From positions 744,001-808,000 of the forward strand of contig NZ_CP017183.1 in the NCBI RefSeq assembly GCF_001729785.1: a DNA stretch of 64,000 nt, in the 5' to 3' direction. The notes below the pieces were generated by a model. The model had not been told where the DNA came from. It did no database searches and saw nothing but the letters and a program-made list of their open reading frames with translations. Both the position numbers and the translations under genes were made by a program. Source of the DNA: Enterobacter hormaechei subsp. xiangfangensis (GTDB taxonomy: Bacteria; Pseudomonadota; Gammaproteobacteria; Enterobacterales; Enterobacteriaceae). Below, in pieces: positions 21,524 to 31,915 of this stretch (position 1 is its first letter; each line of letters opens with the position of its first letter).

Positions 21524-22776
21524 TCAAGTCGACGGACAGAAAATTGGTAGTAGGACTGGAGATTGGCACCGCGAAGGTTGCCGCTTTGGTAGGGGAAGTT
21601 CTGCCCGACGGTATGGTCAATATCATTGGCGTGGGCAGCTGCCCCTCCCGTGGTATGGATAAAGGTGGGGTAAACGACCTTGAGTCGGTGGTGAAATGCG
21701 TTCAGCGCGCCATCGACCAGGCTGAATTGATGGCAGATTGCCAAATTTCCTCTGTCTATCTGGCCCTTTCTGGTAAGCATATCAGCTGCCAGAATGAAAT
21801 CGGTATGGTGCCGATTTCCGAAGAAGAAGTGACGCAGGAAGACGTTGAGAACGTTGTCCACACGGCGAAATCCGTGCGTGTTCGCGACGAGCACCGTGTG
21901 CTGCATGTGATCCCGCAGGAATACGCGATCGACTACCAGGAAGGCATCAAGAATCCGGTCGGTCTGTCGGGCGTGCGTATGCAGGCAAAAGTGCACCTGA
22001 TCACATGTCACAACGATATGGCGAAGAACATTGTAAAAGCCGTTGAACGTTGTGGCCTGAAAGTTGACCAACTCATTTTCGCCGGACTTGCCGCGAGCTA
22101 TTCCGTGCTGACCGAAGACGAACGTGAACTGGGCGTCTGTGTGGTCGATATTGGTGGTGGTACAATGGACATGGCTGTCTATACCGGCGGTGCGTTACGC
22201 CACACTAAAGTGATCCCGTACGCCGGGAATGTGGTTACCAGCGATATCGCTTACGCCTTTGGTACGCCACCGAGCGATGCAGAGGCGATTAAAGTGCGCC
22301 ATGGTTGCGCGCTGGGCTCTATCGTCGGCAAAGACGAGAGCGTTGAAGTGCCGAGCGTAGGCGGTCGACCGCCGCGCAGCCTGCAACGCCAGACGCTGGC
22401 AGAGGTAATTGAGCCGCGTTATACCGAGCTGCTCAACCTGGTCAACGAAGAGATTTTGCAGTTACAGGAACAGCTTCGCCAGCAGGGTGTGAAACATCAT
22501 CTCGCGGCGGGGATTGTATTAACCGGCGGGGCAGCGCAAATTGAAGGTCTTGCGGCCTGCGCTCAGCGCGTGTTCCATACGCAGGTGCGTATTGGTGCGC
22601 CGCTGAATATCACCGGTTTAACGGATTATGCCCAGGAGCCGTACTATTCAACGGCGGTGGGCCTGCTGCACTACGGGAAAGAGTCCCATTTAAGTGGTGA
22701 GGCAGAGGTGGAAAAACGCGTCTCGGTGGGGTCGTGGGTCAAACGACTTAACACCTGGCTGCGAAAAGAATTTTAA
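21520..22776 (+). CDS. ftsA: cell division protein FtsA
   Basis: Actin-like ATPase that tethers FtsZ to the membrane and recruits later divisome proteins. It has 418 residues. Motifs: [15 protein letters not shown] (phosphate 1, near 12), [18 protein letters not shown] (phosphate 2, near 207) and [11 protein letters not shown]. The C-terminal amphipathic helix [12 protein letters not shown] is the membrane-targeting sequence. E. coli FtsA as recalled is two residues longer in the linker before this helix (EKRVTASVGSW against EKRVSVGSW). It overlaps ftsQ by four bases. Confidence 0.98.
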   Translation: MIKSTDRKLVVGLEIGTAKVAALVGEVLPDGMVNIIGVGSCPSRGMDKGGVNDLESVVKCVQRAIDQAELMADCQISSVYLALSGKHISCQNEIGMVPISEEEVTQEDVENVVHTAKSVRVRDEHRVLHVIPQEYAIDYQEGIKNPVGLSGVRMQAKVHLITCHNDMAKNIVKAVERCGLKVDQLIFAGLAASYSVLTEDERELGVCVVDIGGGTMDMAVYTGGALRHTKVIPYAGNVVTSDIAYAFGTPPSDAEAIKVRHGCALGSIVGKDESVEVPSVGGRPPRSLQRQTLAEVIEPRYTELLNLVNEEILQLQEQLRQQGVKHHLAAGIVLTGGAAQIEGLAACAQRVFHTQVRIGAPLNITGLTDYAQEPYYSTAVGLLHYGKESHLSGEAEVEKRVSVGSWVKRLNTWLRKEF

Positions 22777-22785
22777 TTTTTTTAA

Positions 22786-22810
22786 GAGACCGGAGAGAAT
22801 TAGCGGTCTC
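22786..22810 (+). other. hairpin in the ftsA-ftsZ gap
   Basis: GAGACCG (22786-22792) and CGGTCTC (22804-22810) form a perfect 7-bp stem with an 11-base loop in the 63-base gap before ftsZ. No T-run follows, so it is unlikely to be a terminator. It could affect mRNA processing or ftsZ translation. Confidence 0.5.
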
Positions 22811-22839
22811 GGGCGACAGGCACAACGGAGAGAGAGATT

Positions 22840-23991
22840 ATGTTTGAACCTATGGAATTAACCAACGACGCGGTGATTAAAGTCATCGGCGTCGGTGGCG
22901 GCGGCGGTAACGCCGTAGAGCACATGGTGCGCGAGCGCATCGAAGGTGTTGAATTCTTCGCGGTGAACACCGATGCGCAGGCGCTGCGTAAAACGGCTGT
23001 TGGCCAGACGATTCAGATCGGTGGTGGCATCACCAAAGGTCTGGGAGCAGGGGCTAACCCGGAAGTGGGCCGCAACGCGGCTGAAGAAGATCGTGAAGCG
23101 CTGCGCGCTGCACTGGACGGTGCAGACATGGTCTTCATCGCAGCGGGTATGGGCGGCGGTACAGGTACCGGTGCAGCACCCGTTGTGGCGGAAGTCGCTA
23201 AAGATTTAGGTATTCTGACCGTTGCTGTCGTGACCAAGCCTTTCAACTTTGAAGGTAAGAAGCGTATGGCTTTCGCGGAGCAGGGTATCACCGAGCTGTC
23301 CAAGCACGTGGACTCTCTGATTACCATTCCGAACGACAAGCTGCTGAAAGTGCTGGGTCGCGGTATCTCTCTGCTGGACGCCTTTGGCGCGGCAAACGAC
23401 GTGCTGAAAGGCGCGGTTCAGGGTATTGCTGAACTGATTACCCGTCCTGGCCTGATGAACGTCGACTTTGCAGACGTTCGTACCGTGATGTCCGAGATGG
23501 GCTACGCGATGATGGGCTCTGGCGTGGCGAGCGGCGAAGACCGTGCGGAAGAAGCTGCTGAAATGGCGATCTCCTCTCCACTGCTGGAAGATATCGATCT
23601 GTCTGGCGCGCGCGGCGTGCTGGTCAACATTACCGCTGGCTTTGACCTGCGTCTGGATGAGTTCGAAACTGTGGGTAACACCATCCGTGCATTCGCCTCT
23701 GACAACGCGACCGTCGTTATCGGTACCTCCCTTGATCCGGAAATGAACGACGAACTGCGTGTGACCGTTGTGGCCACCGGTATCGGTATGGACAAGCGTC
23801 CTGAGATCACCCTGGTGACTAACAAACAGACTCAGCAGCCGGTTATGGATCGTTACCAGCAGCACGGTATGGCGCCTCTGACTCAGGAGCAAAAACCCGC
23901 TGCGAAAGTGGTGAACGACCCGACTCCACAAACGGCAAAAGAGCCAGATTATCTGGATATCCCGGCGTTCCTGCGTAAGCAAGCTGACTAA
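22840..23991 (+). CDS. ftsZ: tubulin-like cell division GTPase FtsZ
   Basis: Forms the cytokinetic Z-ring. It has 383 residues, E. coli length. N-terminal GTPase with VGGGGGNAVEHM and the tubulin signature GGGTGTG (near 104-110). The T7 loop carries NVDFADVRTVM (catalytic Asp). A variable linker leads to the conserved C-terminal peptide DYLDIPAFLRKQAD, which binds FtsA and ZipA, and also ZapD, whose gene is also in this window. The ribosome-binding site GGAGAGAGA precedes the ATG. Confidence 0.99.
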   Translation: MFEPMELTNDAVIKVIGVGGGGGNAVEHMVRERIEGVEFFAVNTDAQALRKTAVGQTIQIGGGITKGLGAGANPEVGRNAAEEDREALRAALDGADMVFIAAGMGGGTGTGAAPVVAEVAKDLGILTVAVVTKPFNFEGKKRMAFAEQGITELSKHVDSLITIPNDKLLKVLGRGISLLDAFGAANDVLKGAVQGIAELITRPGLMNVDFADVRTVMSEMGYAMMGSGVASGEDRAEEAAEMAISSPLLEDIDLSGARGVLVNITAGFDLRLDEFETVGNTIRAFASDNATVVIGTSLDPEMNDELRVTVVATGIGMDKRPEITLVTNKQTQQPVMDRYQQHGMAPLTQEQKPAAKVVNDPTPQTAKEPDYLDIPAFLRKQAD

Positions 23992-24004
23992 GAATTGGCT
24001 GGAA

Positions 24005-24034
24005 TTTGGGGATTTGCGCTCTTTGTGCTAAACT
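24005..24034 (+). promoter_or_regulatory. probable lpxC promoter
   Basis: An extended -10, TGC followed by TAAACT (24029-24034), with TTTGGG (24005-24010) as a weak -35 at 18 bases. It lies in the 101-base gap between ftsZ and lpxC, about 60 bases before lpxC. Confidence 0.5.
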
Positions 24035-24071
24035 GGCCCACCGTTAGTGATATACACTCTCGGTTGGATAG

Positions 24072-25010
<939 letters not shown>

Positions 25011-25036
25011 CGGTTAAACCCGTTTCGTAAGAAAAG

Positions 25037-25085
25037 CGACTGGTTCACCTGGTACTCTCTCCGACCAGGGAAGCCAGTCGTTTTT
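25037..25085 (+). terminator. lpxC terminator
   Basis: CGACTGG (25037-25043) pairs with CCAGTCG (25074-25080), followed by TTTTT. An inner CCTGGT/ACCAGG stem lengthens the hairpin. It starts 26 bases after the lpxC stop. Confidence 0.8.
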
Positions 25086-25290
25086 ATTTCTGCCCTTCTT
25101 TAATTTGTCCCTTTCACCCCTGGCCTGTGTCGGGTGCCGAATAACGGTGTGTTCGCTGCATTATTGACCGTTTTTACCTGCTGCAAGGTGTCATTCCTGC
25201 TGCCGTGTATTGGCTTTAGTGGTAATATCTGGGCGCTAAAAAAGAATAACTAAACTCAGCCTGCACTGGCGGGCGAACGTGGTGGAGCAA

Positions 25291-25794
25291 GTGAGCGGAA
25301 TACTGACGCGCTGGCGACAATTTGGCAGACGTTACTTCTGGCCGCATCTCTTATTGGGGATGGTCGCGGCGAGTCTCGGCTTGCCTGTGCTCAGCAACAG
25401 CGCAGACGCGGCGACGCCAGCACGTTCCACGACGACTAAACACGATCTCACCACACGGGTTAACTTCACTAATCTCGCATGGCTTGAAGCCAGCCGTCGT
25501 CCCAATTTCTCCGTTGATTACTGGCAGCAGCACGCGATTCGCACGGTTATCCGCCATCTGTCGTTCGCGATGGCGCCGCAGACGATGCCTGTTGCGGAAG
25601 AAACGCTGCCGGTCCAGGCTCAGCATCTTGCCCTGCTCGATACGCTTAATGCGCTTCTGACGCAGGACAACCAGCCGCCAGTGACCGTGAATCAGACGGC
25701 GAAAACGGATTTTGTTTCCCCTGCATCCTTCTCTGTTTCGACATGGATTAGCCAGGTTCACGGCATCCGTGCCGGGCCTCAACGCCTCAGCTAA
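25291..25794 (+). CDS. secM: secretion monitor SecM
   Basis: Secreted regulatory peptide whose translation stalls until SecA pulls it out. The stall exposes the secA ribosome-binding site. The GTG at 25291 gives 167 residues starting MSGILTRW, as in E. coli (170). Further in-frame GTGs at 25279 and 25282 are less likely. N-terminal signal sequence to about residue 37 ([21 protein letters not shown]). The C-terminal arrest motif FxxxxWIxxxxGIRAGP is intact ([17 protein letters not shown]), four residues before the end. The 25 residues before it differ strongly from E. coli. secA follows after 58 bases. Confidence 0.95.
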   Translation: MSGILTRWRQFGRRYFWPHLLLGMVAASLGLPVLSNSADAATPARSTTTKHDLTTRVNFTNLAWLEASRRPNFSVDYWQQHAIRTVIRHLSFAMAPQTMPVAEETLPVQAQHLALLDTLNALLTQDNQPPVTVNQTAKTDFVSPASFSVSTWISQVHGIRAGPQRLS

Positions 25795-25852
25795 ATTAAC
25801 CTTTTTCAATACCTTAATTTATCTGCCCGACTGGGGCGTTTGAGAATTTATT

Positions 25853-28558
25853 ATGCTAATCAAATTGTTAACCAAAGTTTTTGGTAGTCGTAACGATCGT
25901 ACCCTGCGCCGCATGCGCAAAGCTGTGAACGTCATCAACGGTATGGAACCGGCGATGGAGAAGCTCTCTGATGATGAACTGAAAGCAAAAACCGCGGAGT
26001 TCCGTGCGCGTCTGGAGAAAGGCGAAACCTTAGAAAGCCTGATCCCGGAAGCCTTTGCCGTAGTACGTGAGGCCAGTAAACGCGTGTTCGGCATGCGTCA
26101 CTTCGACGTGCAGCTGCTGGGCGGGATGGTGCTCAACGAGCGCTGCATCGCGGAAATGCGTACCGGTGAAGGTAAAACCCTGACTGCAACGCTGCCGGCT
26201 TACCTGAATGCGCTGACGGGTAAGGGTGTTCACGTTGTTACCGTCAACGACTATCTGGCGCAGCGCGACGCCGAAAACAACCGTCCACTGTTCGAATTCC
26301 TCGGCATGACCGTGGGCATTAACATGTCCGGCCTGCCGGCACCTGCCAAGCGTGAAGCCTACAACGCGGACATCACTTACGGCACCAACAACGAATACGG
26401 CTTCGACTACCTGCGTGACAACATGGCGTTCAGCCCGGAAGAGCGCGTCCAGCGTAAACTGCACTATGCGCTGGTGGATGAGGTTGACTCCATTCTGATC
26501 GATGAAGCGCGTACCCCGCTGATCATCTCCGGCCCTGCCGAAGACAGCTCCGAGATGTACCGTAAAGTCGACAAAATCATTCCTCACCTGCTGCGTCAGG
26601 AGAAAGAAGACTCCGATACCTTCCAGGGTGAAGGTCACTTCTCCGTTGATGAAAAAGCGCGTCAGGTCAACCTGACCGAACGCGGCCTGGTGAAAATCGA
26701 AGAGCTGCTGGTTGCTGAAGGCATTATGGAAGAGGGCGAGTCTCTGTACTCCCCGAGCAACATCATGCTGATGCACCACGTAACGGCTGCACTGCGCGCG
26801 CACGCGCTGTTCACCCGCGACGTTGACTACATCGTTAAAGACGGGGAAGTCATCATCGTCGATGAACACACCGGCCGTACTATGCAGGGACGTCGCTGGT
26901 CCGATGGCCTGCACCAGGCCGTGGAAGCCAAAGAAGGCGTGGATATTCAGAACGAAAACCAGACGCTGGCATCCATCACCTTCCAGAACTACTTCCGTCT
27001 GTACGAGAAGCTGGCGGGGATGACCGGTACCGCAGATACCGAAGCGTTTGAGTTTAGCTCCATCTATAAGCTGGATACCGTGGTAGTACCTACCAACCGT
27101 CCGATGATCCGTAAGGATATGCCGGACCTGGTATACATGACTGAAGCGGAAAAAATTCAGGCGATCATCGAAGATATTCGCGAACGTACCGCGAAGGGCC
27201 AGCCGGTACTGGTGGGGACCATCTCCATCGAGAAGTCCGAAGTGGTGTCTAACGAGCTGACTAAAGCAGGCATCAAACACAACGTTCTGAACGCCAAGTT
27301 CCACGCTAAAGAAGCAGATATCGTTGCGCAGGCGGGTTACCCGGCAGCCGTAACCATCGCCACCAACATGGCGGGTCGTGGTACCGATATTATGCTCGGC
27401 GGTAGCTGGCAGGCCGAAGTGGCGGAGCTGGAAAACCCAACCCCAGAGCAAATCGCGCAGATCAAAGCCGACTGGCAAGTGCGTCACGACGCGGTGCTGG
27501 CATCCGGTGGTCTGCACATCATTGGTACCGAGCGTCACGAATCTCGTCGTATCGATAACCAGCTGCGCGGTCGTGCGGGTCGTCAGGGTGATGCCGGTTC
27601 TTCCCGCTTCTATCTGTCTATGGAAGATGCGCTGATGCGTATTTTCGCCTCTGACCGTGTGTCCGGCATGATGCGTAAACTGGGCATGAAACCTGGCGAA
27701 GCGATCGAGCACCCGTGGGTTACCAAAGCGATTGCCAACGCCCAGCGTAAAGTGGAAAGCCGCAACTTCGATATTCGTAAGCAGCTGCTGGAATATGATG
27801 ACGTTGCCAACGACCAGCGTCGTGCGATCTACACCCAGCGTAACGAACTGCTGGACGTGTCCGACGTGAGCGAAACCATCAACAGCATTCGCGAAGATGT
27901 GTTTAAAGCCACTATCGACGCCCATATTCCACCGCAGTCTCTGGAAGAAATGTGGGATATCGAAGGCTTGCAGGAACGTCTGAAAAACGACTTCGATCTC
28001 GAACTGCCAATCAAAGAGTGGCTGGACAAAGAGCCTGAGCTGCACGAAGAGACCCTGCGCGAGCGTATCTACGAAACCGCGCTGGACGTCTACAAGCGTA
28101 AGGAAGAAGTGGTTGGCGCAGAGATGATGCGTCATTTCGAGAAAGGCGTAATGTTGCAGACCCTGGACTCCCTGTGGAAAGAGCACCTGGCGGCAATGGA
28201 CTACCTGCGTCAGGGTATCCACCTGCGAGGTTATGCGCAGAAAGATCCGAAGCAGGAGTACAAGCGTGAATCCTTCTCCATGTTTGCTGCCATGCTGGAG
28301 TCGCTGAAGTATGAAGTTATCAGCACTCTGAGCAAAGTTCAGGTGCGTATGCCGGAAGAAGTGGAAGCGATGGAGCAGCAGCGTCGTGAAGAAGCTGAGC
28401 GTCTGGCACAGATGCAGCAGTTGAGCCATCAGACCGATGAGAGCGAAGCCGCAGCAGCAATCGCAGCGCAGACGGGCGATCGTAAAGTTGGTCGTAACGA
28501 TCCGTGCCCATGCGGTTCCGGCAAAAAATACAAGGCGTGCCACGGCCGTCTGAGCTAA
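25853..28558 (+). CDS. secA: preprotein translocase ATPase SecA
   Basis: Motor that drives preproteins through SecYEG. It has 901 residues, E. coli length. NBD1 with [14 protein letters not shown] (Walker A, near 102-110) and [18 protein letters not shown] (Walker B). A preprotein cross-linking domain follows, then NBD2 with [10 protein letters not shown], the helical scaffold and wing domains, a flexible Glu/Gln-rich linker, and the C-terminal zinc motif [14 protein letters not shown] that binds SecB. It is controlled by the SecM arrest immediately upstream. A perfect hairpin terminator follows. Confidence 0.99.
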   Translation: MLIKLLTKVFGSRNDRTLRRMRKAVNVINGMEPAMEKLSDDELKAKTAEFRARLEKGETLESLIPEAFAVVREASKRVFGMRHFDVQLLGGMVLNERCIAEMRTGEGKTLTATLPAYLNALTGKGVHVVTVNDYLAQRDAENNRPLFEFLGMTVGINMSGLPAPAKREAYNADITYGTNNEYGFDYLRDNMAFSPEERVQRKLHYALVDEVDSILIDEARTPLIISGPAEDSSEMYRKVDKIIPHLLRQEKEDSDTFQGEGHFSVDEKARQVNLTERGLVKIEELLVAEGIMEEGESLYSPSNIMLMHHVTAALRAHALFTRDVDYIVKDGEVIIVDEHTGRTMQGRRWSDGLHQAVEAKEGVDIQNENQTLASITFQNYFRLYEKLAGMTGTADTEAFEFSSIYKLDTVVVPTNRPMIRKDMPDLVYMTEAEKIQAIIEDIRERTAKGQPVLVGTISIEKSEVVSNELTKAGIKHNVLNAKFHAKEADIVAQAGYPAAVTIATNMAGRGTDIMLGGSWQAEVAELENPTPEQIAQIKADWQVRHDAVLASGGLHIIGTERHESRRIDNQLRGRAGRQGDAGSSRFYLSMEDALMRIFASDRVSGMMRKLGMKPGEAIEHPWVTKAIANAQRKVESRNFDIRKQLLEYDDVANDQRRAIYTQRNELLDVSDVSETINSIREDVFKATIDAHIPPQSLEEMWDIEGLQERLKNDFDLELPIKEWLDKEPELHEETLRERIYETALDVYKRKEEVVGAEMMRHFEKGVMLQTLDSLWKEHLAAMDYLRQGIHLRGYAQKDPKQEYKRESFSMFAAMLESLKYEVISTLSKVQVRMPEEVEAMEQQRREEAERLAQMQQLSHQTDESEAAAAIAAQTGDRKVGRNDPCPCGSGKKYKACHGRLS

Positions 28559-28573
28559 GAACATAACAAACTG

Positions 28574-28601
28574 AAAAGGCGCAGATATCTGCGCCTTTTT
28601 T
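28574..28601 (+). terminator. secA terminator
   Basis: A perfect palindrome with 12-base arms (AAAAGGCGCAGA and its complement) at 28574-28599 ends in a T-run. It lies between secA and mutT. Confidence 0.85.
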
Positions 28602-28615
28602 ATGGAAGTGACATG

Positions 28616-29008
28616 ATGAAAACACTGCAAATTGCTGTCGGGATCATTCGCAACCCGCAAAACCAGATCTTCATTACCCAACGTGCCGCCGATGCGCACA
28701 TGGCCAACAAATGGGAATTCCCCGGCGGGAAAATCGAATCAGGTGAAACGCCGGAGCAGGCGCTGGTGCGTGAGCTTCAGGAAGAGGTGGGGATCACCCC
28801 GCATGGCGCAACGCTGTTCGATAAGCTGGAGTACCAGTTTCCGGATCGTCACATCACGCTGTGGTTCTGGCTGGTGGAAAGCTGGGAAGGTGAACCGTGG
28901 GGTAAAGAGGGGCAGCCGGGTAACTGGATTGAGCTTCAGGCCAGCGATGCGGAAAAATTTCCGCCCGCCAATGAGCCTGTGATCCTTCGGCTGGTTGCAC
29001 AACCGTAG
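28616..29008 (+). CDS. mutT: 8-oxo-dGTP diphosphatase MutT
   Basis: Nudix hydrolase that removes 8-oxo-dGTP from the nucleotide pool, preventing A:T to C:G transversions. Two ATGs stand in tandem. The second (28616) is better spaced from GGAAG (28604-28608) and gives 130 residues starting MKTLQIAVGI, matching the E. coli start. The first at 28613 would add one Met. The Nudix box GxxxxxExxxxxREUxEExGU is complete (GKIESGETPEQALVRELQEE, then VGI). The C-terminal half is more diverged than the core. It may also be reached by readthrough from secA. Confidence 0.97.
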   Translation: MKTLQIAVGIIRNPQNQIFITQRAADAHMANKWEFPGGKIESGETPEQALVRELQEEVGITPHGATLFDKLEYQFPDRHITLWFWLVESWEGEPWGKEGQPGNWIELQASDAEKFPPANEPVILRLVAQP

Positions 29009-29037
29009 GCCTGCTACGCGAAGCGCCAGCAGGCTTT
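29009..29037. terminator. bidirectional terminator between mutT and yacG
   Basis: GCCTGCT (29009-29015) pairs with AGCAGGC (29028-29034), with an inner CGC/GCG stem, in the 34-base gap between these convergent genes. The T-run is short, so termination may be weak. Confidence 0.55.
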
Positions 29038-29042
29038 GAACG

Positions 29043-29237
29043 TTACTGCTGGTTTTCGCTCCAGTCATCGCTATCCGAGAGATCGCCTTCGCTCGGAATG
29101 CGTTTCTCTTCCGCCGCCCATTCGCCCAGGTCTATAAGCTGACAGCGCTTGCAGCAGAATGGGCGAAATGGACTCACTTCTCCCCAGACGACAGTTTTCC
29201 CACAGGTTGGGCAGTTTACGGTGGTTACGTCAGACAT
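29043..29237 (-). CDS. yacG: DNA gyrase inhibitor YacG
   Basis: Small zinc-finger protein that binds GyrB and inhibits gyrase. The ATG at 29237 follows AAGGAG by five bases and gives 64 residues. An in-frame GTG two codons upstream overlaps the Shine-Dalgarno and is rejected. Four cysteines in CPTCGK and FCCKRC form the zinc site. The acidic C-terminus is disordered. It is the last gene of coaE-zapD-yacG, nine bases after zapD. Confidence 0.95.
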   Translation of the reverse strand: MSDVTTVNCPTCGKTVVWGEVSPFRPFCCKRCQLIDLGEWAAEEKRIPSEGDLSDSDDWSENQQ

Positions 29238-29246
29238 CGGCACTCC

Positions 29247-29990
29247 TTAACAACAGGCCAGTTCAAAATCGAGGCGTTCCGGCACGGTGCCATGTTCACT
29301 GTCCAGCGGCATAAAGCGGATCGCGAAACGGCTTTTATGTCCGGAAATTTGCGGGTAAAGCTGCTCGCTAAGAGACAGATTCAGGCGCAGAAGATCGGCG
29401 TCGTCGCCGTTATCCTGATAGAAACCGTTGAGACTGGTTTGTTTGCGGAACGGGGCAGAGTTACGCACAAGATCGAGGATCAAGGATAACGTCTGATTCA
29501 TCGGCTCCAGGCTGCCCAGCCAGCTGTTCACCTGGCGATCGCGCTGTTCCTGCGGCATGTGCAACCACATATGCAGCGTTGGCAGGTCAAAGCTACAGCA
29601 ACCGCCCGGTATGCTCAGGCGCTGGCGCACCAGCGCAATCAGACGATCCTCTCGTAAAAACTGGCCAACGCGCGGCGCGGCCATCAGCGTCGTGCTGCTG
29701 TTTTTCAGCTGCTGGCGTAAAGCGTCAATTCGACTTTGATCCACGCCCGGTACTTCGGCCCAGGCCTGTAATTTACGCTGCTGGCGCTCCAGCTCTTTCA
29801 ACAGCTCAGTGCGGACGTCACCGCGTTCAATCACATCCAGCAGATCGCCCACGTTGCGGAAAAAATGCAGCGCGGTGGCGTGATCGTTGACAGGCAGATG
29901 TTGTGAAAGCTGTTGAATAAGAAATTCTATGCGTAGCCAGGTACGCATTTTTTCGTTAAGCGGGTGCTCAAAAAGGATATGAGTCGACAT
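29247..29990 (-). CDS. zapD: cell division factor ZapD
   Basis: Cytoplasmic protein that cross-links FtsZ filaments through the FtsZ C-terminal peptide. It has 247 residues, E. coli length (formerly YacF). It is mostly helical at the N-terminus ([22 protein letters not shown]). The central [21 protein letters not shown] and C-terminal [16 protein letters not shown] blocks are conserved. It overlaps coaE by one base, suggesting translational coupling of a coenzyme A gene and a division gene. Confidence 0.97.
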   Translation of the reverse strand: MSTHILFEHPLNEKMRTWLRIEFLIQQLSQHLPVNDHATALHFFRNVGDLLDVIERGDVRTELLKELERQQRKLQAWAEVPGVDQSRIDALRQQLKNSSTTLMAAPRVGQFLREDRLIALVRQRLSIPGGCCSFDLPTLHMWLHMPQEQRDRQVNSWLGSLEPMNQTLSLILDLVRNSAPFRKQTSLNGFYQDNGDDADLLRLNLSLSEQLYPQISGHKSRFAIRFMPLDSEHGTVPERLDFELACC

Positions 29991-30610
29991 TATGGTTTTT
30001 CCTGTGCAACGGCCTGCGCGGCGAAGGTCAGATACTGCGCGTGCAGACGAGCAACATCCGATGCAATGGCATCTGGTGCGCCGTTATTATCAATAACATC
30101 ATCCGCAACGGCGAGGCGCGCTTCGCGCGTGGCCTGTGCGGCAAGAATTTGTTCAGCATGTTCGCGTGAAACATGGTCACGCGCCATGGTTCTCTGGATT
30201 TGCGTTTCGCGGGAAACGTCAATCACCAGCGTTCTGTCTGCTTTATTCTGAAGCTGATTTTCCACCAGTAACGGGACGACCCACAACACATAGGGCGAAC
30301 GGGCTGCGGCAATTTGACGCTGAGTTTCCTGGTGGATAATGGGGTGGAGCAGGGCATTAAGCCAGGCTTTTTCCGCTGGATCGGAAAATATGTACTCACG
30401 CAGCTGCCGACGATTCAGGGTGCCGTCAGCCTGTATCACACGGCGACCAAAATGCGCTTCGATGGCGTTTAAGGCGGGTGTATTGGGTTCTACCACATGA
30501 CGGGCAATGATATCGGCGTCGATAATCGTGATGCCGAGACGAGCAAACGCGTGCGCAACGGTGCTTTTACCACTACCGATGCCGCCGGTTAATGCGACGA
30601 TATACCCCAT
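29990..30610 (-). CDS. coaE: dephospho-CoA kinase
   Basis: Last step of coenzyme A synthesis, phosphorylating dephospho-CoA at the ribose 3' position. It has 206 residues. P-loop [11 protein letters not shown] near residue 9, then the [12 protein letters not shown] substrate motif. A lid region rich in Arg follows ([17 protein letters not shown]). It is the first gene of the minus-strand coaE-zapD-yacG operon and is divergent from guaC. Confidence 0.98.
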   Translation of the reverse strand: MGYIVALTGGIGSGKSTVAHAFARLGITIIDADIIARHVVEPNTPALNAIEAHFGRRVIQADGTLNRRQLREYIFSDPAEKAWLNALLHPIIHQETQRQIAAARSPYVLWVVPLLVENQLQNKADRTLVIDVSRETQIQRTMARDHVSREHAEQILAAQATREARLAVADDVIDNNGAPDAIASDVARLHAQYLTFAAQAVAQEKP

Positions 30611-30754
30611 TAAATCAGATCCTGGGAATTATTCAGTTTTAAAATCAGTTGCTTAAAATTCAAACTTACAACAGCCAATGTTTAGCTCTCTTTACCCGCT
30701 TTTTACCAGGTAAATTTATAGGATTGTAGCGTAAAAAAAGAGAATTTCGCAGTC

Positions 30755-30782
30755 TTGCGGAGCAGGTATTAGTGCGTATGAT
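30755..30782 (+). promoter_or_regulatory. probable guaC promoter
   Basis: TTGCGG (30755-30760) and TATGAT (30777-30782) separated by 16 bases, 56 bases before guaC. It is the best match in the 228-base coaE-guaC gap. The rest of the gap is AT-rich without other recognised sites. Confidence 0.5.
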
Positions 30783-30838
30783 AGCGTCACTGGAGTTGTG
30801 CTTTTAATATATTTGCCTCTAACCCCAGGAATCCGCAC

Positions 30839-31882
30839 ATGCGTATCGAAGAAGATCTGAAGTTAGGTTTCAAAGACGTTCTTATCCGCCCTAAACGCTC
30901 TACACTGAAAAGTCGCTCAGACGTTGAACTCGAACGTCAATTCACCTTTAAGCATTCCGGTCAGACGTGGTCTGGCGTGCCGATTATCGCGGCCAACATG
31001 GACACCGTCGGGACCTTCGAGATGGCGACCGCACTGGCGCAATTCGACATCCTTACTGCGGTACACAAACACTACAGCGCTGAAGAGTGGGATGCGTTTG
31101 TCGCCTCCGCCTCGGCTGAAGTGGTGAAGCATGTGATGGTCTCGACCGGTACGTCTGATGCAGATTTCGAGAAAACCAAACAGATCCTGAACGCCAATCC
31201 GGCGCTGAATTTTGTCTGCATTGACGTGGCAAATGGTTATTCCGAACATTTCGTCCAGTTCGTCAGCAAGGCGCGTGAAGCCTGGCCAACCAAAACCATC
31301 ATCGCGGGCAACGTGGTGACCGGTGAAATGTGTGAAGAGCTGATCCTCTCCGGAGCCGACATTGTGAAAGTGGGCATTGGCCCGGGCTCCGTTTGCACCA
31401 CGCGCGTGAAAACCGGTGTGGGTTATCCGCAGCTGTCTGCGGTAATTGAATGCGCTGACGCTGCGCACGGTCTGGGCGGCCAGATCATCAGCGACGGTGG
31501 CTGCACCATGCCAGGCGATGTCGCGAAAGCCTTCGGCGGCGGCGCGGATTTCGTGATGCTCGGCGGCATGCTGGCAGGCCACGAAGAGAGCGGCGGTACC
31601 GTGGTGGAAGAGAACGGCGAGAAATTCATGCTGTTCTACGGAATGAGCTCTGAATCCGCGATGACCCGTCACGTGGGTGGTGTCGCGAAATACCGTGCGG
31701 CGGAAGGCAAAACCGTTAAGCTACCACTGCGTGGTCCGGTCGAAAACACGGCGCGCGATATCCTCGGCGGACTGCGTTCTGCCTGCACCTACGTTGGGGC
31801 TTCCCGCCTGAAAGAGCTGACTAAACGCACGACGTTTATCCGCGTTCAGGAGCAGGAAAACCGCGTTTTCAATAGCCTCTGA
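30839..31882 (+). CDS. guaC: GMP reductase
   Basis: NADPH-dependent deamination of GMP to IMP, balancing guanine and adenine nucleotides. It has 347 residues, E. coli length. TIM-barrel IMPDH/GMPR family without a CBS insert, which separates it from IMP dehydrogenase. The catalytic Cys lies in [11 protein letters not shown] near residue 186. FSDGG-like [36 protein letters not shown] forms the phosphate site. Single gene. Confidence 0.98.
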   Translation: MRIEEDLKLGFKDVLIRPKRSTLKSRSDVELERQFTFKHSGQTWSGVPIIAANMDTVGTFEMATALAQFDILTAVHKHYSAEEWDAFVASASAEVVKHVMVSTGTSDADFEKTKQILNANPALNFVCIDVANGYSEHFVQFVSKAREAWPTKTIIAGNVVTGEMCEELILSGADIVKVGIGPGSVCTTRVKTGVGYPQLSAVIECADAAHGLGGQIISDGGCTMPGDVAKAFGGGADFVMLGGMLAGHEESGGTVVEENGEKFMLFYGMSSESAMTRHVGGVAKYRAAEGKTVKLPLRGPVENTARDILGGLRSACTYVGASRLKELTKRTTFIRVQEQENRVFNSL

Positions 31883-31890
31883 CGGCTACG

Positions 31891-31914
31891 GCTGGCGCGC
31901 GTCCGTGCGCCAGC
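31891..31914. terminator. terminator hairpin between guaC and hofC
   Basis: GCTGGCGC (31891-31898) pairs perfectly with GCGCCAGC (31907-31914) in the short gap between convergent guaC and hofC. There is no clear T-run on either side. Confidence 0.5.
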
Positions 31915-31915
31915 G

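Noticed and set aside
26030..28699. 889-residue open frame opposite secA on the minus strand
   Set aside because: A shadow of strong codon bias in secA. It is His/Gln/Phe-rich low-complexity protein with no recognisable domain or ribosome-binding site.
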